Assembly (NCBI GenBank): GCA_964016985.1
Contig: OZ024834.1
Location: forward strand, 83,426,289-83,490,288
From: Anodontia alba
Taxonomy: Eukaryota; Mollusca; Bivalvia; Lucinida; Lucinidae
DNA length: 64,000 bases
Direction of reading: 5' to 3'
The notes beneath the pieces were generated by a model. It saw only the letters and a list, made by a program, of their open reading frames with translations. It was not told where the DNA came from and did no database searches. The first letter of the stretch is position 1. Every line of letters begins with the position of its first letter. The position numbers and the translations under genes were made by a program. Shown one piece after another: positions 29,130-40,068 of the stretch.

Positions 29130-29330
29130 CGAAAAGGACCCTTTTGCAATTTGCGGACAGCGCAGGCCCTGATTAGCCTGTGCATTCGCACAGGCTGATC
29201 TGGGCCTTCGTTGTCGGCTTACAGAATCAATGGATAGTGTAGAATATGAGGACGAGTTGAAAATGACCAGATCAGATTGCATGGATTGGCACGCTCATCT
29301 GGACCTTCGCTGTTCGCTTATGACAAAAAG
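29130..29330. repeat. CAGGCTGATCTGGGCCTTCG hairpins
   Basis: 29155-29215 is a hairpin (GCGCAGGCCCTGATTAGCCT GTGCATTCGCACAGGCTGAT CTGGGCC); 29270-29330 is a second half copy (CACGCTCATCTGGACCTTCG CTGTTCGCTTATGAC). Confidence 0.6.
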
Positions 29331-29341
29331 GACCTTATACT

Positions 29342-29703
29342 AAGGTTGGCTAATCGGAGCTGAAAAATAATCGATTATCAGACCTGCCATTGCGATCGAT
29401 AAGCAAGCCTGAGCAAACAGTGTAGACGCTGATGAGACGCCGCAAACGCGGATCGAGTCTCATCAGGGTCTACACTGTTTGCCACTCACACAGCTATTTA
29501 AGACACAATAGTGGGTAGTAAATTGGGCTTGTTCAAATTTTAGATGAAGTATGGTAAGGCGTTGAGGTGTCTGAATACTAAGGGTAAATACGGTAAACAG
29601 CAGAATGAAATGATAGATTATTAGCAAATCTGTAATTTTAGTCATTTTTGTGGAACTTATCGATCAATTAATCGATTATCCGATTAATCGTGCCAGCCTT
29701 ACC
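29342..29703. mobile_element. Composite AGGCTGGC element with nested hairpin MITE, copy 2
   Basis: Ends AAGGTTGGCTAATCGGAGCT and ATTAATCGTGCCAGCCTTA, with ATAATCGATTATCAG / ATCGATTATCC. The nested CAAACAGTG hairpin (29411-29481) has the tip GATGAGACGCCGC like copy 1, and the tail ends GTGTCTGAATACTAAGGGTA AATACGG. About 110 bp present in copy 1 before the hairpin are absent here. Confidence 0.68.
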
Positions 29704-29729
29704 TTATATCCACATTGCGCTTCTTATGG

Positions 29730-30375
29730 AATTATGCATAGTGGCCTGAGATTTGAGCCGGGAACAAGCATTCACTACAATACTGCATGTACGCCCAGGA
29801 AATATTCAGATCAACCTGCACATCCGCACAGGCCAACCCGTCTTCGCTATCGCCTGAAGGTGCTTTGACACCTTGGTGGACGCGCACGCTGATCTGAGTT
29901 TTCGCTGGGCACACATGAACTCTTGCCACGGCTCATTCAGTAATGACCTCAATCGCAACCCAACAGTTGGACTCGTTCAAAAACATACATTTATTACCTC
30001 TAGGTGTCAAAACCATTTGGTCTCAATGTCATCGCCTGAAGGCGCTTTGGAGCCTTGGTAGTAGACTGGCTCCAGTCTCCAGTGCCTAAATATTTTTCTC
30101 ATAATCCTGTTTGATAATCCACTAAAATAAAACCAAAATATAGCATGACTATAAAGACTGGTCACTAGAGATTCTTGTGACCAGCCTTTATGGTCATGAT
30201 ATTATTTTGGTTTTATTTTAGTGGATTATTTGACAGATTATATATATAAAAACAAAACAAAAAACAGTCACTGGAGACTGGAGCCAGTCTACCTTGGTAG
30301 GTGCGCAGGTTGATCTGAGTCTTTGCGGCTGAGCACACATGAAGTTTTGTAGGAAATGCTGTGCCCCAGCCCATT
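29730..30375. repeat. GATCAGCCTGCGCA-type repeat, interrupted by a palindromic MITE
   Basis: ATTCAGATCAACCTGCACAT CCGCACAGGCC ... GACGCGCACGCTGATCTGAG TTTTCGCTGGGC (29805-29915) is one copy. A second has CGCCTGAAGGCGCTTTGGAG CC at 30032-30053 and resumes after the insertion with GGTGCGCAGGTTGATCTGAG TCTTTGC at 30299-30325. Confidence 0.6.
30062..30291. mobile_element. TAGACTGG palindromic MITE, copy 2, exact 9-bp target duplication
   Basis: Ends TAGACTGGCTCCAGTCTCC and the reverse complement; centre GTCACTAGAGATTCTTGTGA C. Flanks CCTTGGTAG at 30053-30061 and 30292-30300 are identical. Confidence 0.9.
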
Positions 30376-30424
30376 TAGTAATGATCCAAGAGTTGTCATT
30401 TAAAGAGTTGTAACTTGGGGATAA

Positions 30425-30855
30425 TTTTTTGTACGGGTGTGCCTGCCAGTATTTCGAAACCTACCCCATTCATATACCTGGCCTTTTAAAAAAAGGGACC
30501 GTCATATACTAGATCATCCGAAATGTTGACCCATTCATATACTGCCCGTTGATTTTGTGTATCCATTTATTAGACAACTATTGCAGTCAATTCATTGAAT
30601 ACCAAGAGAACAAGCAGCCTAAAAATGTTTGAGTGAAAAATATGTGCATATACCGGGATGTCAGAAAAAGTGGGGCCTTTCATATACCAATCAAGAAAAA
30701 TTGGGTCATATACTTTTTGTTGAAAAAGAGGACTAATCATATACCTGGCAGCGCTGAAAAAGGGGGCCATTCGGCATGCACATCTGTACCATGCCATAGA
30801 TGGGAAGTTACCCACCACCCCGCCCCTCCCTCGGGGGGGGGGGGGGGGGGTAACC
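30425..30855 (+). repeat. ~430-bp TCATATAC unit, copy 1
   Basis: Begins GTACGGGTGTGCCTGCCAGT ATTTCGAAACC and contains six TCATATAC strings spaced 25-60 bases (CCCATTCATATACCTGGCC, CATATACTAGATCATCC, CATTCATATACTGCCC, TTTCATATACCAATC, GTCATATACTTTTTG, ATCATATACCTGGCAGCGC). It ends GGCCATTCGGCATGCACATC, GTACCATGCCATA and a C/G-run. Non-coding. Confidence 0.75.
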
Positions 30856-30859
30856 TAGG

Positions 30860-31410
30860 GTAATTTTGGTACGGGTGAGTGAGCCAGTATTTCAAAACCT
30901 ACCTCATTCATATACCTGGCCTCTGAAAAAACGGACCCATTCATATACTTGTTCATCCAAAATGCTGACCTATTCATATACTGCTCTTTGATTTTTTGTA
31001 CCCATTTTTTGCTGGTTGTTACACAAATATCACAGTCAATTCATGTAATACCAAGAGGATAAGCAGCCTCGAAAAATCTCAGCGAAAAATATATGCATAC
31101 ACCAGGATGTCAGAAAAATGGGGAAAAATGGGGCATTTCACATAGGAATCCAGAAAAATCGGGCCATTCACATACTTTTTGTTGAAAAAAGGGGGCCAAT
31201 TATATACCTGGCAGCGCTGAAAAAGGGGGCTATTCGGCACGCACATCCATACTATGCCATATATAGGAAGTTACCCCTCCCCCGCCCCCCCCCCCCGAGG
31301 CCCCTCCCTCCCCACCGGCAGCGCTGAAAAAGGGGGCCATTCGGCACGCACATCCGTACCGTGCCATATATATAGGAAGTTAACCCGCCCCCACGCCGTC
31401 TACCCCTTCA
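30860..31410 (+). repeat. ~430-bp TCATATAC unit, copy 2 plus duplicated end
   Basis: Same order as copy 1, starting GGTACGGGTGAGTGAGCCAG TATTTCAAAACC. The last part (GGCAGCGCTGAAAAAGGGGG CCATTCGGCACGCACATCC) is repeated once more at 31317-31350 after a C-run. Confidence 0.75.
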
Positions 31411-31654
31411 AAGGTACCCAGTCTCATTTGTTTAAACAAATGCGCAGATTCGTAATAATATTGTCGATGTTGATCGAATACACTTCGAGCAAATAAGTAT
31501 ACGGACATTTCAATGCGTCATACCAGTCTTCTTTCTTTATGAGTTAGGTAACCCCCGATATGCCATCGAGAGTTATAAAGATTTCAGCACTTAACACCGA
31601 CCATTCATCCGTAGATGAACGGTTTTTAAATTCGTACGGGAGACGTTTGCGATA

Positions 31655-32010
31655 CACGTGAAAACAAATATTATAAAAATGTAATAAATAAAATTAAACT
31701 GAGGTTTTATTGTTACGCTAAAGATCTATTACTTTTCTCCTAAAATCCTATTTATATATGAAAAATTCTCTATGAAATATTGAAACTGGTTTTTAAATAT
31801 TATTGATTTTAAGTGTAAATGATTTCGATTTAAGTAAGTGATCATTAAAGGGTAAAAGTCAGCGCAAGTGCGCATCTTAGTTAAAGGGTAAAAGCCAGTG
31901 TAAGTGCGCGTCTTAGTTTCCCCCCTTTAAAATTGACAAGTTTAGCTTTATAAAAAGAAAAGTAGAACTGACAAACTCTCTAAGCGAGATCTTCGTTGTT
32001 AAAGTCACAA
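31655..32010 (+). repeat. Dispersed repeat, paired with 26985-27330
   Basis: Contains AAAGATCTATTACTTTTCTC CTAAAATCCTATTTATA and AAAATTGACAAGTTTAGCTT. It also holds a tandem duplication of GGGTAAAAGTCAGCGCAAGT GCGCATCTTAG (31849-31880 and 31885-31915). Confidence 0.55.
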
Positions 32011-32061
32011 AGATAAAATGTGTCTCGGACACTAAGAGACTAGATACAATAAAACCTTACA

Positions 32062-32510
32062 TACTATCAGTAATTGTGGTACGGATGTGCGAGCCAGTAT
32101 TTCGAAACCTACCCCATTCATATACCTGGCCTTGAAAAAACAGACCCAATCATATACTTGATCGTCTGAAATGTTGACCTATTCATATACTGCCCTTAGA
32201 TTTTTTATACCCCTCATCTTGTACACTGGCACGCAGTTACACTAACTCAGCTGTGAAACCCAGTTATTCCTAGTGGACTCATCTATCTTTATTACTTGGA
32301 CGAGTCTATTCTTTGAAAAGTGGGGCCTTTCATGTACCAATCAAGAAAAATCGGGTCAGTCATATACTATTTGTTGAAAAAAAAGGGGGCTAACCATATA
32401 CCTGGCGGCGCTGAAAAGGGGGCCATTCGGCACGCAAATCCATACTATGCTATATATAGGAAGTTATCCCCCCCCCCCCCCCCTGCCCCTTCCCCCTCCC
32501 TCGATGGCCC
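32062..32510 (+). repeat. ~430-bp TCATATAC unit, copy 3
   Basis: GGTACGGATGTGCGAGCCAG TATTTCGAAACC to GGCGGCGCTGAAAAGGGGGC CATTCGGCACGC, ending in a C-run at 32467-32483. A ~100-bp stretch (32210-32310) differs from the other copies. Confidence 0.72.
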
Positions 32511-32519
32511 AGTACTGGC

Positions 32520-33285
32520 TAATTAATATGTTCCATAGGTTATATCATACAAAAATTCATTAACCTTCAGAAGGCCTATATCTTACCCCATGCTGGGATC
32601 TCATAATCATGAGCATGGCCTCTAGGCAGGGGCAATAATATCATTAATGAGTGGTACAGTATACATGTAAAAAGACATTTTGCGGACTAAGGCGGTAAGA
32701 TATTTCAAGCGATCGTTCACTGGAACTCGGACCTAATAATACCCGGACTTGTCACTAAAGGAACTGCCAAAATATGTTGTCTTGGCTTGATTTTAGCACT
32801 ATTTTACAGCACTATGGTTAATAAAAATGATGTGGATAATAACTGAAGTTGTAATAAGTTGTTTTTAATAGGATTGATTGAAAAATATTCAGTCACAATT
32901 AATAAAATTGAAGTTATATCATCATTTTGGATGAATTTCTGATGATTTTCTGCTAAAAGTGCCGAAAATAGCTAAAATAGTATCTAGGGTTCTTGTTGAT
33001 GTTTACAAAAAAATGTTTGATTTTCCTTAAATATAATGCTGCAGTCTTAAAAGTAATATATTGAACTATTGCTTTTTGAAAACAAATCTATGATATTTGG
33101 AGAAATAAATGAAATATGAGCATTTAAACTTCATCATGCAAAATTATGAAAACTCAGCCACGACAACACTATCCAATAAATACAATAACTGTACCATAGT
33201 TACTAGTCCAGTGTATATTGGGTCCAAGATTGAAAAAGAGAAAGGACACAACATGTCCTACAAGTTTGAACATACACCTAGCCAA
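32520..33285. other. No gene or repeat recognised
   Basis: AT-rich DNA without long frames. One weak short repetition of AGTGCCGAAAATAGC / CTATTTTACAGC type only. It may be unique host intergenic sequence. Confidence 0.35.
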
Positions 33286-33445
33286 AAATTTTATAAGCCA
33301 GCGCATCCGCACTGTCTGATCAGAGTCTTCGCAGTCCTCCTGATGAAGCTTTGGATCCTTGGCAACCTATAGGCTACATTGCCCAGCGAAGACTGATCAG
33401 ACCGCGCGGATGCACAATGCAGTCTTGCTGTTCCGCAAATCAAAT
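33286..33445. repeat. GATCAGCCTGCGCA-type repeat, long-loop copy
   Basis: CAGCGCATCCGCACTGTCTG ATCAGAGTCTTCGC is followed ~55 bases later by CAGCGAAGACTGATCAGACC GCGCGGATGC. The arms are inverted. Confidence 0.6.
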
Positions 33446-33806
33446 GCATCACAGATTTAGTGGCCCTCCTGTTTGGTTTCATATGTTTGTCATGTCTGTA
33501 AAATGTATAAATTTTATACAGTCTTACTAAGGATCTGAATGCGAAAGGGATCCTTAGCACGACAAAAGTGCACACCCGGTGGGTGCGTGGGTGTGGGTGG
33601 ATGGGGGAGAAGGGGGGACTTATTATCAAAAGGGTAGAGGTGTGCTGCCAGGAGTCCGGGACTCCTTGCCCTTTCCAGACACGATTGGGTCCCCTTTCCA
33701 GACAAAAGTAAAACGAACATATACCCCGTTGCAGACAAATAATATTAATTATTATATGCTCATTTGCTCATGCAGACAGTTGACAAGGATTTACTTGCAT
33801 ATTATT

Positions 33807-33832
33807 GACCGGCGTGCAAATCGCGCCGGTCT
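33807..33832. repeat. Short GC hairpin GACCGGCG / CGCCGGTC
   Basis: GACCGGCG, loop TGCAAATCG, CGCCGGTC: a 25-base stem-loop in otherwise AT-rich DNA, reading TTGACC...GGTCTC. Not followed by a T-run; meaning unknown. Confidence 0.5.
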
Positions 33833-34103
33833 CTTAACATAGCTTTGGATTTTTACGTATGGGAGACAATTCGGTTAGCTCACTAAGGACGGGGCGTCGG
33901 TTTGTGACGATAAAATATCTTAAAACAAACTGTGTTATAAGCAGATTAATGTCTATTTTATTTTCAGTTCAATCAAGAAATTTCATAAAGCTTAATACAG
34001 GTAAACACTAACTCTTTCGGTGCCAAATTTCAGACGACATTTGTTTTTTGTTTTGTTTTTTTTTTAACAAACTATCGCTTGAAAAGAAGTTGAAAGACTG
34101 AAT

Positions 34104-34157
34104 GTCAAACAAAGTAGATCCAGATGAGCCGTCTCATCTGGATCTATGCTGTTTGCA
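34104..34157. repeat. CAAACAGTG-type hairpin, GAGCCGTCTC tip
   Basis: CAAACAAAGTAGATCCAGAT GAGCCGTCTCATCTGGATCT ATGCTGTTTGC. Same tip class as 56836-56899 and 60804-60870; one half of the tip is lost. Confidence 0.65.
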
Positions 34158-34285
34158 AAAGCCTATTATTATCGCCTGTAGCAGTGAAAGTTAAAGAATC
34201 ACATTGTTGTTCGATTTTTTTACCTGTTACTTTGAAAATTTGTTAAACTTTAGTTTTCCCTTGTCCCATATCTCTATGTAAACAT

Positions 34286-34286
34286 G

Positions 34287-34320
<34 letters not shown>
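34286..34320. repeat. Poly-A tract, ~35 bases
   Basis: Uninterrupted A-run after CATG; could be a retroposed tail but no upstream retroposon body was recognised. Confidence 0.9.
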
Positions 34321-34323
<3 letters not shown>

Positions 34324-34389
34324 CGCCGGTACTTAGATGTTTACGTCTAAATATTTTGTCTAAGACTTCATTTACCTCTGGCACTAGAC

Positions 34390-34506
34390 TAGCTCCTAGA
34401 CCTTGATGTCACGTTTTATCACTCCCTACTATAAGCTGATTCAAATTTATGTATGACATCTTGTATAGCCAGTCTAATAGTTGGTCTCTGACATCAAGGT
34501 CTAGTA
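34390..34506. mobile_element. Possible small inverted-repeat element
   Basis: CTAGACCTTGATGTCA (about 34396) and TGACATCAAGGTCTAG (about 34488) are exact 16-base inverted arms; AGACTAGCTCC and AGCCAGTCTA-like strings occur nearby. Single copy in the window. Confidence 0.45.
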
Positions 34507-34861
34507 AAACACGAAAATACGAATTTTACCTCGCAGGATTCTGCTTGGTAAATGATTAATTACATCTATTGAGAACCACCACACTCGAAGTGTTTATTGC
34601 TTTACTGACCACATACTGATCACTTAATACTGATAATATAAAGCTGGAAAAGCTAAATTTTGGTGTGTTTTGATGATGAAACAAAGTACACATTCTTTTT
34701 AAAGGCTGAGTTGATGAAGTTTGCTGTTGATTATGGTCTGTAAAATCAAGGTGTAATTGGGAAGCTTTTTGAAAGGATGTGATGTTTTATTTTGTTCTCC
34801 CAATGGTAGGAAGAAACCTGACATTTGAAATTTTACTTTTGGTTTATATGCTATCTAGCTA

Positions 34862-35280
34862 CTCTTTCGAATCGTCTCAGAAAACAGTACCCCCATTATT
34901 TATCCTAAATTGTTACCTCATATGTCTTCTTATCTTAAAGCTTTAGAAAAGGTTGTTGTTTTTTATTAATGCATATCTTCATCAAAATATATATGGTATG
35001 TTGTTCCTATTTCGAACTGTCTCAGAAAACAGTACCCATATTTATCCTAAATTATCGCCTCATATGTCTTCCTATCTTAGAGCTATAGAAAAAATCGTTC
35101 TTTTGTTATTTAATGAATTTCTCCAAGATTAGTTACTGCTATCAAAGAGATGAGGCAAGCAGTAAATAGTAGATGGCCCTTAGTTAATTAAGTAAATTAA
35201 TAATTATAATTGATTGATGAAAATGATATTGACTAAGTAAATTAATAATTATAATTGATTGATGAAAATGATATTGATAT
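34862..35280 (+). repeat. Local direct duplications
   Basis: TCGTCTCAGAAAACAGTACC ... CCTAAATTGTTACCTCATAT GTCTTC (34870-34950) returns at 35010-35095 with few changes. Then GTAAATTAATAATTATAATT GATTGATGAAAATGATATTG is repeated in tandem at 35200-35232 and 35237-35277. No coding sequence. Confidence 0.7.
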
Positions 35281-35526
35281 CCGACTAGTAGCTAGTCTAC
35301 TCTGGCACTTCATTTCTTTAACAAAACTCCTTTTGTCAGCACATCGCTACCCATGCTTATTAAGTGAGTGTCCCCCCCCCCCACGCCCCCCCCCCCCCCT
35401 CTCTCGGGCGTGCGCACGGGCTTTGCAGATAATGCCGATATACTTGTCATCTTGTCTTCAGAAGGCTCATTGAAAACATTAAGTACATGTATTAACCCTT
35501 TAAGACTGGAAACCCCTAAACGGGTA

Positions 35527-35735
35527 ACTGCCAGACTGTGCATACCCAGAACAGACACCACAGAACGCGGCGTCTGATCAGGGTCTCCACTGTTTGCATC
35601 ACTTTCAGGAGAGGCAACTCCGCCTACATATTTTTTTGACTCCCTTCTCCAATACAAGGGAAGACTTTGCTTCTCTTCGGAGCAATTTCCTTTTAAAGTA
35701 GCGCAGAAAAGCAAACAGGAATTCCGTGACAAAAT
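35527..35735. repeat. CAAACAGTG-type hairpin plus decayed TTTGCTCCC element
   Basis: ACTGTGCATACCCAGAACAG ACACCACAGAACGCGGCGTC TGATCAGGGTCTCCACTGTT TGC (35533-35599); then a segment with GGAGAGGCAACTCCG, TTTTTGACTCCCTTCTCC and AAGACTTTGCTTCTCTTCGG AGCAA, like 39640-39800 and 47460-47690. Confidence 0.55.
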
Positions 35736-35955
35736 TTGCTCCCCCCCCCCCCCCCCCTCACCCCCTTGTAAAATGACAGAAAGAATACCAGGTCCCCTTA
35801 AATCTTTCATTATTGTTTTTGTTGGTCGTAAATTTTATTTTGAGGAGGCATACACATAGCGCAAACATTATATAAGGGAAGCAATGCTATCTGCAAAGAA
35901 ACGTGGATTTTTACTCGATTACTTCCCTTGAATAAAAACTGCTTTTCCCATAGGC

Positions 35956-36150
35956 TAGACTGGCTCCAGTCTCCAATGTCAGACTAAATATTTATTCTTA
36001 ACATCCTGTTTGATAATCCACTAAATTAAAATCAAAATAATATCACTAGTGACCAGCCTTTATATTCATGATATTATTTTGGTTTTATTTTAGTGAATTA
36101 TCAGGCGTATAAGAATAAATATTTAGTCACTGGAGACTGGAGCCAGTCTA
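35956..36150. mobile_element. TAGACTGG palindromic MITE, copy 3
   Basis: TAGACTGGCTCCAGTCTCC to GGAGACTGGAGCCAGTCTA, with CCTGTTTGATAATCCACTAA and TTATTTTAGTGAATTATCAG G arms. Flanks CCCATAGGC / TCTACAGGC agree in six of nine bases, consistent with an old insertion. Confidence 0.78.
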
Positions 36151-36299
36151 TCTACAGGCCTACTTGTTAATTTACTAACTACCTTAATTAGTATTTTTTT
36201 TTTATTTGGCCAGACATGATCAAAACCAGATAGCTGTAGAAAGTATAATACAAGTATGGGCTTTCACAAAGGGCTTGGTCTTCGCTTCGCACACTGGCA

Positions 36300-36545
36300 T
36301 AAAAATGATTTATATTTTACAGAAATCCTGTATCTTTTTGAATTTCTTTCTCTCATATTTGGCTGATCAGTTAGGCTATTTCTTAATCTTTGTTGCGTGT
36401 CTAAAACTGCTGGAGGACTGGCAAAAAGTGGTGACCCAGATTTATATGCCTTGGTTTCTAATGCCTAAAATGGCCACAATGTCTATCAAGCCTATTTTGA
36501 CATTTTGGCAATTTAAGACATTAGAAACCCCATAGATGCCGGCCT
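36300..36545 (+). repeat. Sequence related to the terminal repeats of the 2.95-kb element
   Basis: TGATTTATATTTTACAGAAA TCC, GAATTTCTTTCTCTCATATT TGGCTGATCAG parallels the terminal repeat at 39890-39960, and ATGCCTAAAATGGCC / GGTTTCTAATG...CATTAGAAACCCC give an internal inverted pair. It probably is a solo, diverged end. The open frame across it has no recognisable domain. Confidence 0.45.
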
Positions 36546-36559
36546 CTTTGTTCTGTGAT

Positions 36560-36690
36560 GCCTGATCACAGAATGTGTATGTGCGCAGAGCGAAAACTCA
36601 GATCAGCATGCACATCCGTGGATGCGCAGGCTGATCTGAGTCTTCTCTGGGCGCACTGTGCACTCTGGTGAAAATGCTGTGTCCTGGTCA
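36560..36690. repeat. CAGATCAGCATGCACATCCG hairpin
   Basis: GCAGAGCGAAAACTCAGATC AGCATGCACATCCGTGGATG CGCAGGCTGATCTGAGTCTT CTCTGGGCGC: strong stem, arms of about 35 bases. Confidence 0.7.
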
Positions 36691-37212
36691 ATGTCATCAT
36701 GAATGCACCACATCAGAGAATCAATGACTACGCTGAAATTTAAAAACAGTCGTCAGATTGAAAATCTCCGTAGATTTACATGTATTTGTAAGCGTGTGTG
36801 AAAATTCTTTAAGAGATTTTTGTATTTCAGATCATGAAAAAATATACGGTTAGAGAAGTAATATAATAGTCAGATAAACATAATTTATTCATTAATCTAT
36901 GTTGTACAAGTGTAAAAACATAAGCGTTTAACGTGAGCACAGTTTTCCGAAATTTATATTTTGCAATGGCAAAATTATGCAAAGATAAATTTCATTATAT
37001 TTAAAGAGGTAAACATTATAAAATATGAGATTATTACGTCTGAGAGCGAAAATCTCTTAGCTTTGAAATAATAACAACGTCAGTATAATTTAGTAAGTAG
37101 AACTCGTAAATACATTTCTTGCGCACTGATCGACAAAATGCACGAAAGCCTACATGGTGAGTTTCAGGTTGATGACTAGCTTTTGCCTAACAACTGTATA
37201 TACACCAAAACT
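36691..37212. other. No gene or repeat recognised
   Basis: AT-rich sequence with no supported reading frame, hairpin or repeat partner. Confidence 0.35.
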
Positions 37213-37325
37213 CCATTGCAGTGGACACACAACGTTGAAACAACATCGTGTCGAAATCAGTGCAATGTCGCTACGTGCAAAGACGTTAACACGATGTAAT
37301 AGCACGTGGGTTCCATGTTTGCATG
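37213..37325. repeat. Decayed CACACAACGTTG palindrome
   Basis: CAGTGGACACACAACGTTGA AACAACATCG is clear; the second half (CGTGCAAAGACGTTAACACG) no longer pairs well. Related to 54959-55073. Confidence 0.5.
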
Positions 37326-37814
37326 GGGAATGGATACACGGAGTAGTTTCCTGCCATTTTCACAAGACAACTTTTATGCCTTCCTGTTTGCTGTTCTGCA
37401 CACGAAGTCCCATAGAAAAAAAGGTCCTACTCTAGAGGGATAGTATTTGCTCCTACGGCGAACAAATTATTTCCGTCTAGAGTAAACTCTTTTTCAGAAG
37501 GGAGACAAAAAAATTTTGACAGAGTTGACTCCCTGATAATGTATCATCTACGTTAAACTATTTTTAGAAGGTGATCCGGATTCTTTGTTTCCCGCATGAT
37601 GACATAAGGGTCTTTTTACCGCAGTCATCATCCTATAAGATGTATGACGTTGTATCATAAATATAAGGGTGAAAATCCCATTTTTTTTAAAGTTGTGTCA
37701 TAAATATACAAAGGCAAGACCTTATAGAAAGGCAAGATCTTAGAGGTTACGTGCTACTTGACAAAGGTAATATAAAACTTAAACATTAAAATTTATAGGT
37801 TGACTGACGTAAAA

Positions 37815-38012
37815 ATGTCGATTTACCATAGACTACTTAAATCCTTACCAGGCTTGTACTGAAATTTGAACAAGTCTACACCTGTGTCTAAAGCTAGATG
37901 GATGGCAAACAGTGTAGACTCCGATCAGACGCCGCATTTTGCGGCGTCTGATCGGGGTCCACACCATTTGCTCATGCCTGTCTGTCCGAAAACTTATGAT
38001 AAATACGGTATT
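37815..38012 (-). mobile_element. TATTCGGACA MITE, minus orientation, hairpin intact
   Basis: Outer left TTTACCATAGACTACTTAAA TCC, then TGAAATTTGAACAAGTCTAC, hairpin GCAAACAGTGTAGACTCCGA TCAGACGCCGCATTTTGCGG CGTCTGATCGGGGTCCACAC CATTTGC (37906-37971), then CTGTCTGTCCGAAAACTTAT and AATACGGTA. Same family as 43978-44251. Confidence 0.7.
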
Positions 38013-38394
38013 TGTTTTTTTTTCCTTCACATATCAATTTCGTAAATAAGAAAAAGTATATGTGGAACATAACGGTGACACGTCGATGATACAATTATTA
38101 AAGGCTGGTATGTAGACTGCAGCTTCTGTAGGTTTAGGTCCTAGCGAACTAGAAACTCGTCGTATAACAGCAGTTTCTTGTTATTTTCGATTAGAGACAT
38201 AATGCATGTAATTGTATCTGTTTTGCCCGATTGCAAGGTCTGAATCAAAGGAATAATTACACAGGGGAGATAAGTTTAAAATGCACAGTTATTTCTTGAA
38301 AAAGCTTCTGTTTCAGTTTTGGTTCAAACAACTTTTATGGCTTTATGTAGTCTACCGACTTTATCCTTTCTATTTATCTTCTCTTTTCTTTTCA

Positions 38395-38531
38395 AAGGTT
38401 TACAATCTAGTACAGCTTATAATGATTTGATAAGTTTTGTCCCTTAGTGGAAAAGATAGAGTCGTTTCTGCAGTAAAAAAAAATGAAATGGGGTTAAAGA
38501 GACAAATACAGCTACAGGAGAGGATAAAGTA

Positions 38532-38573
<42 letters not shown>

Positions 38574-38592
38574 AACGACTGGAGCCAGTCTA
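38395..38592. repeat. Right part of a TAGACTGG-ended element with an (AT)n block
   Basis: TACAATCTAGTACAGCTTAT AATGATTTGAT, CCCTTAGTGGAAAAGATAGA G, (AT)n at 38535-38568, then CAGAAACGACTGGAGCCAGT CTA. The same body, with (AAATA)n instead of (AT)n, lies at 58150-58443. So the microsatellite changes while the flanks stay. Confidence 0.6.
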
Positions 38593-39210
38593 GGCTTAAT
38601 GTTAAAATCACAAATGTGACCTTTTAAGCATAAAAACACTATCTGCAACACATATTTTAGTTGTATAAAGACTGAAAGTATTTATAAACTAAGTAGCAGA
38701 TATATTACCATTTGAGTTGCTGAGGTGCTAAATGCTATTTTCGCATGGGTACTTAATTTTAATAAATTATATGGATGGTTTTGGGTAAATAAATGAATTA
38801 TCGGACATTTATACAGGAGTTTTACAAGAGACTATATAAGTTTCTATCTGAAGATCCATCTTCTAAATTAGTATTGTTCTAGGTAGATGTTTACAAGAAC
38901 TTTTCGATAATCAAATATATCTTTGATAAATGCATTTTTGTATAACTGGAGAACATATGTATTTCAATTAATCTACACAAGTCTTTATTCTAGTGATTTA
39001 CTGTAGACAAATAGTCTTTTAAGACCAGTTTTTCTGTGTACCTGTGTGTGAGTCACTTCCTTTAATGGGTACCACCAAACGTCCTTACAAACCAATTAAT
39101 GAGATCACTTCAGTAAAATTTTGTTTGGACCTACCCTCAGTCGTATCATACTCGGCAGTCATCCAAAATAACGCTTTTTGTCTTGTCTTTATCCTTTCCT
39201 TTTTGCAGTA
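38593..39210. other. No gene or repeat recognised
   Basis: AT-rich DNA with only very short frames; no hairpin module found. Confidence 0.35.
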
Positions 39211-39215
39211 TAATA

Positions 39216-39566
39216 CAGTGAACCCTCGTTACAACGACAGCATTTGTTCCCAAAGACGTTGCCATCATAATGAATTTGCTGTTTCACGGTACAGAATACT
39301 TAATGAGCAGATTGACATGTAAGAAAATGCTTGTTTTGTTCTTATTTCCTCATAGACCATTTGGTTTGGATATTTGTTTGAATCGCCTCACTGAGGCGAT
39401 TCTAACATATATCCAAAACATATGTTTCTTTAAAGTATTAAATACAATATTCTTGTACAATTTGTGACTAATTGTTACCTCTTAAGCGAAGGTTTCGTGA
39501 CACTCAAATTGTCATAATAACGAATTTTGTCGTTGTATCGAGAGTCGGTATAAAGAGGGTTGTCTG
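39216..39566. mobile_element. Second pogo-like MITE family, TA-flanked, with CATTAGAA-type hairpin
   Basis: TA|CAGTGAACCCTCGTTACAAC ... TATAAAGAGGGTTGTCTG|TA gives CAGT/CAGA-type inverted ends with TA duplication. The interior differs from the CAGTCGAACCTC family except for the central GAATCGCCTCACTGAGGCGA TTC module with ATATATCCAAAACATATG. Confidence 0.68.
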
Positions 39567-40068
39567 TACCAAAATGACAGCTGAGCAAAAACTGATTCAT
39601 GTTCACTTTTAAGGTGAATTATGGATACGCTTTCAGGGGAGGCTACTCTTTCAAAATTGTTTTGTCTCCCTTCTGAAAAAGGGTCTTATCTAAAAGGAAC
39701 GAATTTAGGTAGCAAATTCTTTCGGTTTAAATACCTTTTCAGGAGGATTTAATATGTAGGAACGCAAACAGGAACTCGCAAAGGTTATTTCCCTTTTAAA
39801 AAATTGCGGAAAGTCCACCAGGTGCATGCAGTTTCCTGAACCCTGAAAGTAGACTGGCTCCCGTCTAATTGATACATAAATCAAACGTAAACACTAATTA
39901 TATTTTACAAAAATCCAATTCTTTGGAATGTACTTCTCTCTGATTTGGCTGATCATTCATTAGTTTCTGACTGGTAAGGGAGATGATATGTGTAGAAAAA
40001 TAGTCTAGGAGGAATATTTTACCTTTGTTAGATTAGAAATGTAAAACTCATAGCGTGGTGCCAGGCTA

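Noticed and set aside
35310..35810. 166-codon minus-strand frame
   Set aside because: Longest frames here are held open by C/G runs and cross a hairpin element and a decayed repeat; no domain and no splice support.
36206..36535. 109-codon hydrophobic frame, possible membrane protein
   Set aside because: It overlaps sequence related to the terminal repeat of the 2.95-kb element and contains an inverted pair; no start context or splice signals favour it.
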